A stretch of 64,000 nt of DNA from Actinopolyspora alba. Its GTDB lineage: Bacteria > Actinomycetota > Actinomycetes > Mycobacteriales > Pseudonocardiaceae. The stretch lies in assembly GCF_900112765.1 (NCBI RefSeq), contig NZ_FOMZ01000015.1:1-64000 (forward strand), written 5' to 3'. Below are positions 9,106 to 16,455 of the stretch, one piece after another. Under the pieces are notes generated by a model, which saw nothing but the letters and a program-made list of their open reading frames with translations, did not search any database and had not been told where the DNA came from. A program made the translations under genes and the position numbers. Each line of letters starts with the position of its first letter. Position 1 is the first letter of the stretch.

Positions 9106-9923
9106 CCCCGGGTGCCGTGGCCGGTGTGCTCGCGATCGGGCTGGGCGTGGCGTGGGCCACGGTCACCGTCACGTTCCTGATGGCGCGGGTGCGGAATCGC
9201 TACGACACCATCGACACCGCCTGGGGCGCCGGGTTCGCGCTGATCGCGGTGTGCGCACTGGCACTGGTCCGGCCGGTGTCCGGGGACTCGGAGCAGCCCG
9301 GGGTGGCGGGGTGGCTCGCCACGGTGCTCACCGTCGTGTGGGGGGTGCGGTTGGCGCTGCACCTGCACCTGCGCAACCGGACCAAGCCGGAGGATCCGCG
9401 CTACCGGGAGATGCTCGCCAAGGCGCGCCGGTTCCCGGCCGGGCGGATGTACTTCCGGGTGTATCTCACCCAGGCCCTGGTGATGTGGTTCGTCGCCCTT
9501 CCGGTACAGCTCGCCCAGTTCGGCGGTTCCGCCCGATATCCCTTGTCAGCGGCGGTGCTCTGGGCTGGGGTGTTCGTCTGGCTGGTGGGGTTCGCGTTCG
9601 AGACCGTCGGCGACGAGCAGTTGCGCAGGTTCCGGAACCGGCCGGAGAACTCGGGGGCGGTGCTTCGCACGGGGCTGTGGCGCTACACGCGCCACCCGAA
9701 CTACTTCGGTGATGCCTGCGTGTGGTGGGGGCTGTACCTGATCGCCTGCCACCACCAGGTCGGCGTTCTCACGTTGCTGTCCCCCGTGCTGATGACCTGG
9801 TTGTTGGCCCGGGGCAGCGGCAAACCGTTGCTGGAGCGCGACATCGTCGAACGTCGGCCGGACTACGCGGACTACGTCCGGCGAACCAGCGGGTTCGTGC
9901 CCTGGCCACCGAAGCGGGATTGA
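9102..9923 (+). CDS. DUF1295 membrane protein, steroid-reductase-like fold
   Basis: A polytopic membrane protein of about 273 residues in the DUF1295 family (position of M. tuberculosis Rv0446c). Several hydrophobic helices are followed by the conserved C-terminal segment LWRYTRHPNYFGD and SGKPLLERD, which resembles isoprenylcysteine methyltransferase and 5-alpha-reductase proteins. The likely start is TTG 9102, overlapping the methyltransferase stop (TTGA); GTG 9117 is an alternative. The link to the Cfa-type gene suggests a reduction or transfer step on a modified lipid. Confidence 0.82.
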   Translation: MTPGAVAGVLAIGLGVAWATVTVTFLMARVRNRYDTIDTAWGAGFALIAVCALALVRPVSGDSEQPGVAGWLATVLTVVWGVRLALHLHLRNRTKPEDPRYREMLAKARRFPAGRMYFRVYLTQALVMWFVALPVQLAQFGGSARYPLSAAVLWAGVFVWLVGFAFETVGDEQLRRFRNRPENSGAVLRTGLWRYTRHPNYFGDACVWWGLYLIACHHQVGVLTLLSPVLMTWLLARGSGKPLLERDIVERRPDYADYVRRTSGFVPWPPKRD

Positions 9924-9979
9924 CGCCCACGCCGTGGTGGTCGGTTCCCCGTTCGCTCCCGGCCGGAATCGGTTTCGGC

Positions 9980-10813
9980 TCACGTTTCGTGGCGCCGATC
10001 CTCCTCGCGGGGATCGGCCTCCCGCTCCCGATCGGTTCGTTTCGCGCGCTCCACCAGCCTGGAACGCAGCGGAGCCAGTCGCGATGACAGGGTATGGACG
10101 CTGACGAGCCCGATCGTGAAAGTCGCTCCCAGAATCCAGCCCGCCACGACGTCGGAGGGGGAGTGCACACCCAGCACCAGCCGCGAGAACCCGGTGATCA
10201 GCACCAGCAGTACGCCCAGTCCCACGACACCCACGCGTGACCAGCGTCCGCGCAGCACTCCCAGCAGCAGAATCGCCAGCATCAGGTAGACCGCCGCGGA
10301 ATGGGCGGAGTGCCCGGAGGGAAAGGCGAAGCTGTCCTCGGTGAGCGCGTTGGGGGCCGGGACCGGTCTGGGGCGCGCGATGGTGAGTTTGAGCAGGAAA
10401 ACCGTCAACGCCGTTCCACCGGAGGTCAGCACCAGCAGCATCGGGCGCCCCCAACTCCGGGTGGTGGTTCCCAACCAGACGGCGCCGATGACCGCCGCGG
10501 AGAACACCACCACTCCCTCGCCCAGGTGAGTGATGACGTTGAACGCCGCGACCACGGTGGGAGTGCGCAGTTCGGCGACCATCTCCAGCAGTCGACGATC
10601 CAATCCGAGGATCGCGCCGTGCTCGTAGACCTGTTCCGCGAGCTCGCCGAACACGTTGATCCCGGCCACCACGAGTAACAGTCCCAGCACCGGGGTGAAC
10701 CAGGGATACCAACTCGCGAGGTCACGCCAGCTCGCGTGCGACTCGGTGAGACGTTCCTCGTGGTCGTGCCCGTCACCGGAGCGCGGGCTCTCGCCGGTGG
10801 GGGCCATTGTCAT
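9980..10813 (-). CDS. PAP2-family membrane phosphatase
   Basis: A 277-residue integral membrane phosphatase of the PAP2 superfamily (undecaprenyl-diphosphate or phosphatidate phosphatase type). All three signature blocks are visible: KLTIARPRP, PSGHS and SRLVLGVHSPSDV, which supply the catalytic Arg and His residues. About six transmembrane helices are expected. The C-terminal tail is charged (RAKRTDREREADPREEDRR). The ATG at 10813 has GGGAG upstream. It is the last gene before the integrated element, and the tail-to-tail gap with DUF1295 is short. Confidence 0.9.
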   Translation of the reverse strand: MTMAPTGESPRSGDGHDHEERLTESHASWRDLASWYPWFTPVLGLLLVVAGINVFGELAEQVYEHGAILGLDRRLLEMVAELRTPTVVAAFNVITHLGEGVVVFSAAVIGAVWLGTTTRSWGRPMLLVLTSGGTALTVFLLKLTIARPRPVPAPNALTEDSFAFPSGHSAHSAAVYLMLAILLLGVLRGRWSRVGVVGLGVLLVLITGFSRLVLGVHSPSDVVAGWILGATFTIGLVSVHTLSSRLAPLRSRLVERAKRTDREREADPREEDRRHET

Positions 10814-11080
10814 GGATCACACTCCCGGCCTCGGTCGCCGTGATTGCTCGGTCCCCGTGCATTCTACGTGCGCTCGGACTTTCGAGTCCCGGATGTCGGG
10901 CGATAGGCATTCCGTTGGGGTGACGTGCGGCACGGAATCCGAGGAATTCGTGGTTGTCGCCGAGCCGGGAGCTGTCTCCCACCGGAGGGGCAGGAATCGT
11001 TCGGCGGCGGAAGTGCTCGACAATCCGTCCCGCGTGCGATCCGCTTCGTTCTGGTTGGGTTCCGGTCGGGAATGCCTTGG
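10814..11080. other. gene-free chromosomal flank of the element
   Basis: Between the PAP2 start and the stem-loop at 11081 I see no supported gene. The region should hold the PAP2 promoter. Readings through it have poor start sites and no family motifs. Confidence 0.5.
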
Positions 11081-11112
11081 AAAAGAAAAAGTCCCGAGCC
11101 GAATGACTCGGG
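11081..11112 (-). terminator. probable original terminator of tRNA-Lys, displaced by the element
   Basis: On the minus strand a CCCGAG/CTCGGG stem with an 8-base loop is followed by a T-rich run (the complement of aaaagaaaaa at 11081-11090). It directly follows the left att copy in the direction of tRNA-Lys transcription. Without the element it would lie immediately 3' of tRNA-Lys. No gene on the minus strand to its right otherwise needs it. Confidence 0.65.
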
Positions 11113-11118
11113 GCTTCG

Positions 11119-11153
11119 GTGCGCCAACAGGGACTCGAACCCCGAACCCACTG
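11119..11153. repeat. att site, left copy
   Basis: Thirty-five bases identical to 20656-20690. The segment corresponds to the 3' acceptor strand, T arm, variable region and part of the anticodon stem of tRNA-Lys, but the 5' half of the tRNA is absent here. Identity stops exactly at both ends. This is the distal att site created by integration. Confidence 0.93.
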
Positions 11154-11259
11154 TTTGATCGGAGCGGGGGCGTGACCTGCACGGAGGTCGATCCCGCCTA
11201 TTTTGAGCTGCGAAAACAGTAGCGCTCGATCTCATCGTTTCGCGGGTGTTCTCGGCGCA

Positions 11260-11280
11260 ATGTGTACCGAATGTGTACCG
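11260..11280 (+). repeat. paired arm-type integrase-binding sites, left end
   Basis: ATGTGTACCG occurs twice (11260 and 11271), in direct orientation with an 11-base period. The same pair, with one variant copy, is at the right end (20580 and 20591) with the same period and orientation. Paired short repeats inside both att ends are typical of arm sites bound by the N-terminal domain of tyrosine integrases. Confidence 0.7.
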
Positions 11281-11343
11281 CACAACCGGTGCCGCTTTCC
11301 GACGTCTCGTTGCCTGATCGTCTGATCGGTAGTGTGGTTGGTG

Positions 11344-11406
11344 CCTCTTCGCCGAGGTTGCCCCCGCGGGACGCCGTGGGGGCGGTGAAGAGGTTCGGCG
11401 AAGAGG
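11344..11406 (+). promoter_or_regulatory. 5'-UTR hairpin enclosing the ribosome-binding site of the XRE-TPR gene
   Basis: CCTCTTCGCCG (11344-11354) and CGGCGAAGAGG (11396-11406) are perfect complements enclosing 41 bases, with an inner GCCCCC/GGGGGC stem. The right arm contains part of the purine-rich ribosome-binding region that precedes GTG 11418. An alternative partner, GAAGAGG at 11387-11393, could pair with the same left arm, so two competing folds are possible. Confidence 0.5.
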
Positions 11407-11417
11407 GGTGAGTCCTC

Positions 11418-12653
11418 GTGACGTACGAAGGTGTTCCGGCTGGGAACTCGGCCGAGATCGGCGAGCGGGTGCGAATGGTGCGCCGTCGCCGGGGGCTCGG
11501 GTTGGACACGGCGGCCGGTCTGGCGGGAATCTCGAAAAGCTACCTGAGTTTGCTGGAAAACGGGCGGAGGCGTGTCGATTCGCGGGGTCTGCTCGATCGG
11601 CTCGCGAATGCGCTCGGCTGTTCGGTGGTCGATCTCACCGGCGAACCGTACGTGCCCGCTCACGAGCACACCGCGGGTGGAATGCGGGCGGTGCCGGAAG
11701 TGCAGTTTGCCTTGGCGGATTGCTCGTTGGACGACGCTCCGGACATGCCGGTGCGGTCGTTGGACGAGCTGGCCGAGCCGGTCCACCAAGCGCACCGGGA
11801 CTATCTGGACCACGCTCGTTACGATCTCGCCGGGGCCGGGCTCGGTAGTCTGCTTACCGAGCTGCACGTTCACGCGGTCACTGGGGGCGCCGAGCAGTAT
11901 CGGGCGCTGTCGCTGTTGGTCAAGGCGTGCATCGTGGCCTTCGGCGTGACGAAGAATCTCGGGCACCCGGACTTGGCGCTGCAAGCCGCTCAACGTGGCT
12001 ACGATGCGGCGCGCCTGGCCGATGATCCCGCGTTGATCGCTTTCGCCGGACAGCGCCGAGCTCAGGCATTCCAACGGGTAGGAGCCTTCCGCCGCGCCGG
12101 AACTGTGCTGTCCGAGACGGTGGATTACGCGGAGCGCTACGCCGATCCCACGGCAGCCGACACCAGCGCGGCCGAGGGTGCCGGGCTGTTGCACCTGACC
12201 TCGGCCCTGAACGCGGCACGGGCCGGGCAACGCGACGTAGCTCGCTCGCACCTGGCGACCGCGGTCGAATACGGCCAGCACACCGGCGAGCGCAACGCGA
12301 TGGGACAGCACTTCGGCCCGGCCAACCTCGGCGTGTGGACGATCTCGGTGGGAGTCGAACTCGGCGACGGTGCGGCGGTCTACGACCAGGCGTTTCCCAC
12401 GATCGACCAACGCGCACTGGCCAGCGCCGATCGAGTGGCCATGCTGCACGTGGACTCGGCCCGCGCCTTGTCCCAGGAAGGCGGCAAGCGGGACGCCGAA
12501 GCCGTGCGACTGGTTGACAGCGCCGACCGCACCGCACCGGCCCGCATTCGACAAGACCCGGTGACCCGTGAACTCGTGTCCACGTTGTCTGGTCGGGCCC
12601 GTCGCCGCACTTGGGAACTGGACAGCCTCCGGAACCGCTTCGGTATTCGTTGA
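11418..12653 (+). CDS. XRE-type helix-turn-helix regulator with TPR-like C-terminus
   Basis: A 411-residue protein with an N-terminal Cro/C1-type helix-turn-helix (about residues 13-70, LDTAAGLAGISKSYLSLLENGRR). The long alpha-helical remainder resembles the tetratricopeptide sensor regions of streptomycete regulators. Helix-rich parts include AALSLLVKACIVAFG-like and LASADRVAMLHVDSARAL segments. It starts the only rightward transcription unit in the left arm of the element, followed by three small coupled genes. The GTG start has GAGGGG upstream, partly inside a hairpin. It is a different protein from the repressor near the integrase, so it more likely controls cargo genes. Its ligand is unknown. 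Confidence 0.85.
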   Translation: MTYEGVPAGNSAEIGERVRMVRRRRGLGLDTAAGLAGISKSYLSLLENGRRRVDSRGLLDRLANALGCSVVDLTGEPYVPAHEHTAGGMRAVPEVQFALADCSLDDAPDMPVRSLDELAEPVHQAHRDYLDHARYDLAGAGLGSLLTELHVHAVTGGAEQYRALSLLVKACIVAFGVTKNLGHPDLALQAAQRGYDAARLADDPALIAFAGQRRAQAFQRVGAFRRAGTVLSETVDYAERYADPTAADTSAAEGAGLLHLTSALNAARAGQRDVARSHLATAVEYGQHTGERNAMGQHFGPANLGVWTISVGVELGDGAAVYDQAFPTIDQRALASADRVAMLHVDSARALSQEGGKRDAEAVRLVDSADRTAPARIRQDPVTRELVSTLSGRARRRTWELDSLRNRFGIR

Positions 12654-12682
12654 CACGCGGTCAACCCACAATCCGTTAACCA

Positions 12683-12722
12683 CGCATAGCGTCGCTTCGA
12701 TTACTGGAGGTGACGCTATGCG
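12683..12722 (+). promoter_or_regulatory. perfect hairpin trapping the start codon of the 68-residue gene
   Basis: CGCATAGCGTC (12683-12693) and GACGCTATGCG (12712-12722) are an exact 11-bp inverted repeat. The 18-base loop holds the GGAGG ribosome-binding site and the right arm contains the ATG start codon. In RNA this would bury the start codon. In DNA the same symmetry could be an operator, perhaps for the upstream regulator. Confidence 0.6.
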
Positions 12723-12924
12723 AGAGCCCGTGTTGGTGCGGTGTAACACTGTCGAGCACGACGGCACCGAATCACTACAGCTGTCGATCGAGCGCGACCG
12801 GCTGACGATCATCACGCCCACTGTCTACAACCGCACCCGGTGGAGTGCCGAGCAGGCGCGCACCCTGCGGGACACGCTGACCAGGTTGCTGTGCCAGTTG
12901 CCGGGCGGGGGTGGTTCCCGGTGA
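12718..12924 (+). CDS. small protein of unknown function, 68 residues
   Basis: No family is recognised. The protein is soluble, with a beta-rich first half (LSIERDRLTIITPTVY) and a helical second half (WSAEQARTLRDTLTRLL), ending in a glycine-rich tail. ATG 12718 has GGAGG seven bases upstream, but both lie within a perfect hairpin, so expression is probably conditional. It follows the XRE-TPR regulator by 64 bases and overlaps the next gene by four bases (GTGA). The arrangement suggests the regulator and this trio act together. Confidence 0.7.
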   Translation: MREPVLVRCNTVEHDGTESLQLSIERDRLTIITPTVYNRTRWSAEQARTLRDTLTRLLCQLPGGGGSR

Positions 12925-13148
12925 GTCAGCCGCATACGCAGTTGGCGACGTTGCTGCGGCGTTGTCAGTGGATGTTGGACGAGGCCGCCTATAAGCTCGG
13001 CGGTAAGCGGCTTCCGGCGGCCGATCGGCAGGGGCTGGCCGAGGCGTTGGACGAGCTCTCGGCCGCGCTGCGCGAGTACCGCGACGCTCCCACCGACACG
13101 GATGCGGACGAGGACGGGCCGCCCACGATCGTGGACCCGGAGTCGTGA
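12921..13148 (+). CDS. small helical protein of unknown function, 75 residues
   Basis: The GTG start overlaps the previous stop (GTGA). The product is mostly helical (LATLLRRCQWMLDEAAYKL, LAEALDELSAALREYRD) with a very acidic C-terminus (DTDADEDG). No membrane segment or catalytic motif is seen. The repeating Leu/Ala spacing would suit a dimerising helical hairpin. It is translationally coupled on both sides, so it is probably made in fixed ratio with its neighbours. Function unknown. Confidence 0.65.
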   Translation: MSQPHTQLATLLRRCQWMLDEAAYKLGGKRLPAADRQGLAEALDELSAALREYRDAPTDTDADEDGPPTIVDPES

Positions 13149-13372
13149 CCGTGCGGAGGGGCCGGCCCTATCTTGGCCGGCATGGTTTCCGCCCCTGCCG
13201 GCTGCCGGGACACGTGCCCGTGTTGTCCGGTGATCTCGCGGTGACGGGGCCGCAGTCGACGCCCCGGCCGGGCGGTGATCGGCACGCCACCGGCAGCGGG
13301 CCGGTCGTGTCCGGTTGGTCGCGTGACTCGGGCACCCTGGCCCGCGTGTTGGAGGGGCTGCGGCGGCTGTGA
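13145..13372 (+). CDS. small basic protein of unknown function, 75 residues
   Basis: The GTG start overlaps the previous stop (GTGA) and the gene ends the left-arm unit. The product is rich in Arg, Gly and Pro, with a helical end (TLARVLEGLRRL). No family, membrane segment or metal site is recognised. Support comes mainly from the coupled start and operon position, so this is the least certain of the three small genes. Confidence 0.45.
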   Translation: MTVRRGRPYLGRHGFRPCRLPGHVPVLSGDLAVTGPQSTPRPGGDRHATGSGPVVSGWSRDSGTLARVLEGLRRL

Positions 13373-13455
13373 CAGTGGCTCTCACGGATCGCTGAGTGGG
13401 CCATAGAGCGAGAATTGCGCCCCGGTTGGTGTGATGGGCCGGGGCGTTCCCTGAT

Positions 13456-13674
13456 TCATGCCGGGGGTGGTGGGGGCACGCGATGGCGGCGGCGTTCGTG
13501 CATCTCGAATCGCAGTCGGGTCACGAAGTCGCCCAAGCCGCGGTGCTGCTCGGCGTAGGTGGCCCGCTGTTGTTTCCACGCGGCGAACGCCTCGGCCAGT
13601 TCGCCTGTCCATTCGGTCGGGTCGAACCGCTCTAGGTGTTCCGGGGGCGGCTCGTGGTGGTTACGTGTTCGCAT
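13456..13674 (-). CDS. small charged protein next to the terminase gene, 72 residues
   Basis: The ATG lies inside the end of the small-terminase gene (14-base overlap). The product is strongly charged and helical (LAEAFAAWKQQRATYAEQHRGLGDFVTRLRFEMHERRR-type region) with a proline-run tail. No family is recognised. Its position as the last gene of the leftward packaging/capsid block suggests a packaging or assembly role, which is inference only. Confidence 0.6.
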   Translation of the reverse strand: MRTRNHHEPPPEHLERFDPTEWTGELAEAFAAWKQQRATYAEQHRGLGDFVTRLRFEMHERRRHRVPPPPPA

Positions 13675-13945
13675 CGTCGGTCACCTGCAAGTGCGCGAGC
13701 AGTCGGGCCAGTGTGTCGCGGTGTTTGCGGAGCTCGTCGAACAGTCGGTTGACCACCGGCTGTTGGGTGGAGCCGGTCACGATCGTGGACGCGTCCGAGA
13801 GTGCGTCGCGGAGCCGGTCCAGCTCGTCGGCGGTGGAACAGGCTTCGGCCAGGATCGTTTGTTCGGCGGTGGACAGTTCGTAGTCGCGGGTGATCGTGGT
13901 CCACAGTGTGTGGCCCGATCCCGCGAGGTGGTCGGGTGGACGCAC
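13661..13945 (-). CDS. phage terminase small subunit, P27-like
   Basis: A 94-residue protein with the usual P27-family layout: a leading HTLWTTITRDYELSTAEQTIL region, a central LDRLRDALSD helix and the closing QPVVNRLFDELRKHRDTLARLL segment. Small terminases recognise phage DNA for packaging. The GTG at 13945 has GGAGGG five bases upstream and is preferred over in-frame starts further upstream that lack one. No large terminase gene is found near it. If functional, it would redirect another phage's packaging motor to this element's DNA. Confidence 0.75.
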   Translation of the reverse strand: MRPPDHLAGSGHTLWTTITRDYELSTAEQTILAEACSTADELDRLRDALSDASTIVTGSTQQPVVNRLFDELRKHRDTLARLLAHLQVTDDANT

Positions 13946-14240
13946 GGTGTCCCTCCAAAAAACAGGGTTGAGCGGCCCGGACGGGGAAACGGCGACGGGT
14001 CGAAGTGGGGTCACCGTGTCCCTGGTCAACGCGCCGAGGGTGCCCCCGCACCCCTGCCGGGGGCCTGCCCAGGGCGATCGGCGGGTCGAGCGCGGAGCTC
14101 ACACGCGTTGCTGGTGTGGTCAACGCGTGCGAGCTGCGCTTGTCTGGTGCAGGTACAGCAGCGGTACCTAGGCTGTCCTTGCCGTGCTGGACACGAGACC
14201 CAACCTGCGAGCTCAGCACGGTTTCACACCAGGTCACTAG
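13946..14240. other. gene-free stretch between terminase and capsid genes
   Basis: I see no supported gene here. Upstream in-frame extensions of the terminase reading exist but lack a ribosome-binding site. The stretch could hold a promoter for the terminase gene or a packaging signal near the small-terminase gene; neither can be read directly. Confidence 0.4.
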
Positions 14241-14257
14241 GGCAGGGCGTACCTGCC
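14241..14257 (-). terminator. stem-loop just after the capsid gene
   Basis: GGCAGG and CCTGCC form a short stem with a five-base loop seven bases beyond the capsid stop. No T-run follows, so it may be a 3' processing or weak terminator structure that separates capsid from terminase expression. Confidence 0.35.
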
Positions 14258-14263
14258 TATGTC

Positions 14264-15709
14264 TTAGACGTTGAGCAGTCGCAGCGCGTTCGGCACGACC
14301 ACGGCCGAGCCGGTGCGGAAGGCCATCCACATGCCGCGCTGGCCGGTGGGCCGCCCGTTGGTGCCCATGAGGTGCGGCACGAGCTCAACAGTGGTGCCGA
14401 TCCGATCGGCAATGACCATGCCGGACCCGAAATCACCGTAGGCGAGCACGTGGTTGGCCGTGGCCGAGTCGATCGAGCCGTCCATGTGCGAAACCTCGTT
14501 GAGCTGCTTACGCAGCAACGCTCCGGAGCCCAGCTCGGGGAACTGCTTGGCCCCGTTACCGGTTTCCATCTGGGCCATGCTGTTGATGATGCCCAGCGCG
14601 GCGGCCCACTGCGCCCGCGGCTGGAACCGAGGGGGCACCGCGTTTTGCAGCGCGTACACGTCGGCCGCGGCGAACGTGTCGTCGGTGGCCGCGGTGACTT
14701 CCGAGCTGGACCCGGCCAGCGCGGTCACGAATCCGGTGGGCTGGCCGGAGCCGGAACCGAGAGTGTAGGCCTCGGCCTGCAACTGGTCGGCCGCGTCGAC
14801 CAATAGTCGCTGTAGCTCGCTCGTGGCGTCGGTGGCATCCATGCCCCACTCGAAGCTAAACGGCACGAACGCCGATCCTTTGTGCACCGGAACCGTCACC
14901 TGTCCCAGGCTCGGCGACGCGTCGGCGGACTCGGCACCCTCGGCCAACCACTCAGCGGTGACCCCCTCGGAGGTGACGCCGTTCCACGAGTCGGTGGTGG
15001 TCTGCACGACACGGGCCATCCGCCGCAGCGGGTTGGTAGACCCGTCCGAAGACAACTGTATGGCGGGGTCCAGCGTCAGCGGCACCATGTACCCACCCGC
15101 GGAGTCGGTCAGGCTCATGGCCCGCTGCACACTGCGCACCGACCGGTAGGCGTCCAGCTCCGGTGCGGTGAACTCGCGGTGCCCGTGCTCGGGATCGGCC
15201 AGCAGCTTGCCGAAGGCGGTGCGGTAGTGCTCATTGCCGGTGGCTTCGGCCCACCGGGCGGCAAGCGAGCGTTCGGTGTCGGCTCCGGTGGTGACCAGCC
15301 CCTCGACTTTCTCCGCGGCATGGTCGGCCAACTGCCCTGACCGGTGCAGCCCGTCAATCAGCGACCGCGCCCCATCGGTGGCCGGATCACCGGTGCGGCC
15401 ACGCCGGACGGTCCCGATCGGGTCGCCCTCGGCGGTGCGCACCATCTGACCGGTGGTCGGGTCGTAGTCAGGGGCGCCCGACGCCCCGTTGACGAACTTC
15501 GTGTGCGGGTCGCTGAGCGCGGACTGTAGCCGCTGTTCGGCCTCGGCCCGGCGCACGGCCCGCAACTCTTCGTCCAAGTTCTCGATGTCCTCGACACCCT
15601 GATTGAAACGGGTCTCTTGGGTGCGGGTGAGCTTGGACAGTTTCGACAGTCCCTCTAGTTCGGACTGTTTGGTTTCCATCTCGGAGATGATCTGCTGCGC
15701 CTCGCGCAT
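14264..15709 (-). CDS. HK97-family phage major capsid protein
   Basis: A 481-residue capsid protein. The first ~60 residues form a charged coiled coil (ISEMETKQSELEGLSKLSK, VEDIENLDEELRAVRRAEA), like the scaffolding delta domain of HK97-type capsids. The C-terminal two thirds is the capsid fold (SAGGYMVPLTLDPAI, GVTSEGVTAEWLAEGAE, FVPFSFEWGMD, MWMAFRTGSAVVVPNA). ATG 15709 has GGAGGG eight bases upstream and is preferred over ATG 15730. No separate prohead protease, which normally removes the delta domain, is seen. The gene is intact, which argues that the element makes or modifies capsids. Confidence 0.9.
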   Translation of the reverse strand: MREAQQIISEMETKQSELEGLSKLSKLTRTQETRFNQGVEDIENLDEELRAVRRAEAEQRLQSALSDPHTKFVNGASGAPDYDPTTGQMVRTAEGDPIGTVRRGRTGDPATDGARSLIDGLHRSGQLADHAAEKVEGLVTTGADTERSLAARWAEATGNEHYRTAFGKLLADPEHGHREFTAPELDAYRSVRSVQRAMSLTDSAGGYMVPLTLDPAIQLSSDGSTNPLRRMARVVQTTTDSWNGVTSEGVTAEWLAEGAESADASPSLGQVTVPVHKGSAFVPFSFEWGMDATDATSELQRLLVDAADQLQAEAYTLGSGSGQPTGFVTALAGSSSEVTAATDDTFAAADVYALQNAVPPRFQPRAQWAAALGIINSMAQMETGNGAKQFPELGSGALLRKQLNEVSHMDGSIDSATANHVLAYGDFGSGMVIADRIGTTVELVPHLMGTNGRPTGQRGMWMAFRTGSAVVVPNALRLLNV

Positions 15710-15901
15710 GGTAACGGCCCTCCGGGGCATGACGTGCGTATATGTACATCCGCCGTTGACTCACACGGGGCGCCGTCACGGGGCGTCCGGCATGCCGAAG
15801 GGCTGCCCTGACCGTGGGTTGTGCGGAGGTCCCCTGCCAACGGGCCGAGGGGGCCGGAGGGCGTGCGGGTGGTCGCACCGGCGCGCACGCTGCCCCCTAG
15901 T

Positions 15902-16105
15902 TTAGTCGATCGTGTGCAGCAACAGTCCACCCGCAACTGCGAGCACATACCCTTCGGCGGGCACGTACGCCGCGGCCCACGGGCACGTGCCCGCGTGCTC
16001 GACTCCCACCACCAGGATCGGCCCCTCGGCCCCGGTGCTGCGTTGACTCGTGATCGAAGCGGGACAGTCCGGGCAGGCCAGCGCTTGCAGTTCACTCGTG
16101 GTCAT
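15902..16105 (-). CDS. small protein with a CPDC motif, 67 residues
   Basis: The ATG lies within the end of the previous 52-residue gene (14-base overlap). The protein has two Cys near the start (ACPDCPASI) and one in GTCPWAAAYV, with a hydrophobic C-terminal half (YVLAVAGGLLLHTI). A metal-binding or membrane-associated role is possible. No family is recognised. It sits between the replication gene and the capsid gene. Confidence 0.6.
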   Translation of the reverse strand: MTTSELQALACPDCPASITSQRSTGAEGPILVVGVEHAGTCPWAAAYVPAEGYVLAVAGGLLLHTID

Positions 16106-16250
16106 CACTGCCCCCGAAGCGGTCGGTGCACGTACGCAGCGTGGCGTGAAACTCCCGCAATTCCTCATTGATCGTTCGCAGCAGCGCGAGCACGTCGGCT
16201 TCGGTGATCTCACGGTCAGGTGCCACCGGAGCGGGACTCGGATTCGTCAT
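16092..16250 (-). CDS. small helical protein, 52 residues
   Basis: ATG 16250 has GGAGG ten bases upstream. The sequence is mainly one amphipathic helix (ITEADVLALLRTINEELREFHATLRTC) with an acidic end. It overlaps the next gene by 14 bases. It lies just beyond the iteron-like region, so it may start a second leftward transcript leading to the capsid gene. Function unknown. Confidence 0.6.
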   Translation of the reverse strand: MTNPSPAPVAPDREITEADVLALLRTINEELREFHATLRTCTDRFGGSDDHE

Positions 16251-16346
16251 GGTCGGTGTTCCTCCATTCGTCTCGGTTGCGGGGCTGCGCCCTTCGGCGG
16301 GATAGCCCCGGAGGGTGCGAGCTAGGACGCTTCGGGGTAGCCGTCC

Positions 16347-16455
16347 AAGGTGCCAAGGCGCCAAGGTGCCACCCGCGAGGCGTCGTGTGGCGTCTTGACG
16401 TCTTCCCTGGGTACGGCTTCGAGGGGGTGGCATCTTGAGCCAAGGTGTCACCTTG
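16347..16455. repeat. iteron-like repeats beside the helicase gene, candidate replication origin
   Basis: Three tandem 8-base units (CAAGGTGC, CAAGGCGC, CAAGGTGC) occupy 16347-16370. The same heptamer returns as a perfect palindrome, CAAGGTGTCACCTTG, at 16441-16455, ten bases beyond the helicase stop. The region between genes also has repeated GGCGTC motifs. Iterons next to a rep gene are typical of theta origins of plasmids and phage satellites. A transcription terminator reading is weaker because no T-run follows. Confidence 0.5.

Noticed and set aside
11119-11192. A second tRNA-Lys gene at the left end of the element
   Set aside because: Only the 3' half is present; the 5' acceptor strand and D arm are missing. 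It is the att copy.
12568-12717. Longer start for the 68-residue gene
   Set aside because: It would overlap the end of the regulator gene; ATG 12718 has a proper ribosome-binding site.
16347-16370. CRISPR array at the CAAGGTGC repeats
   Set aside because: Units are 8 bases with no spacers; an iteron reading fits better.
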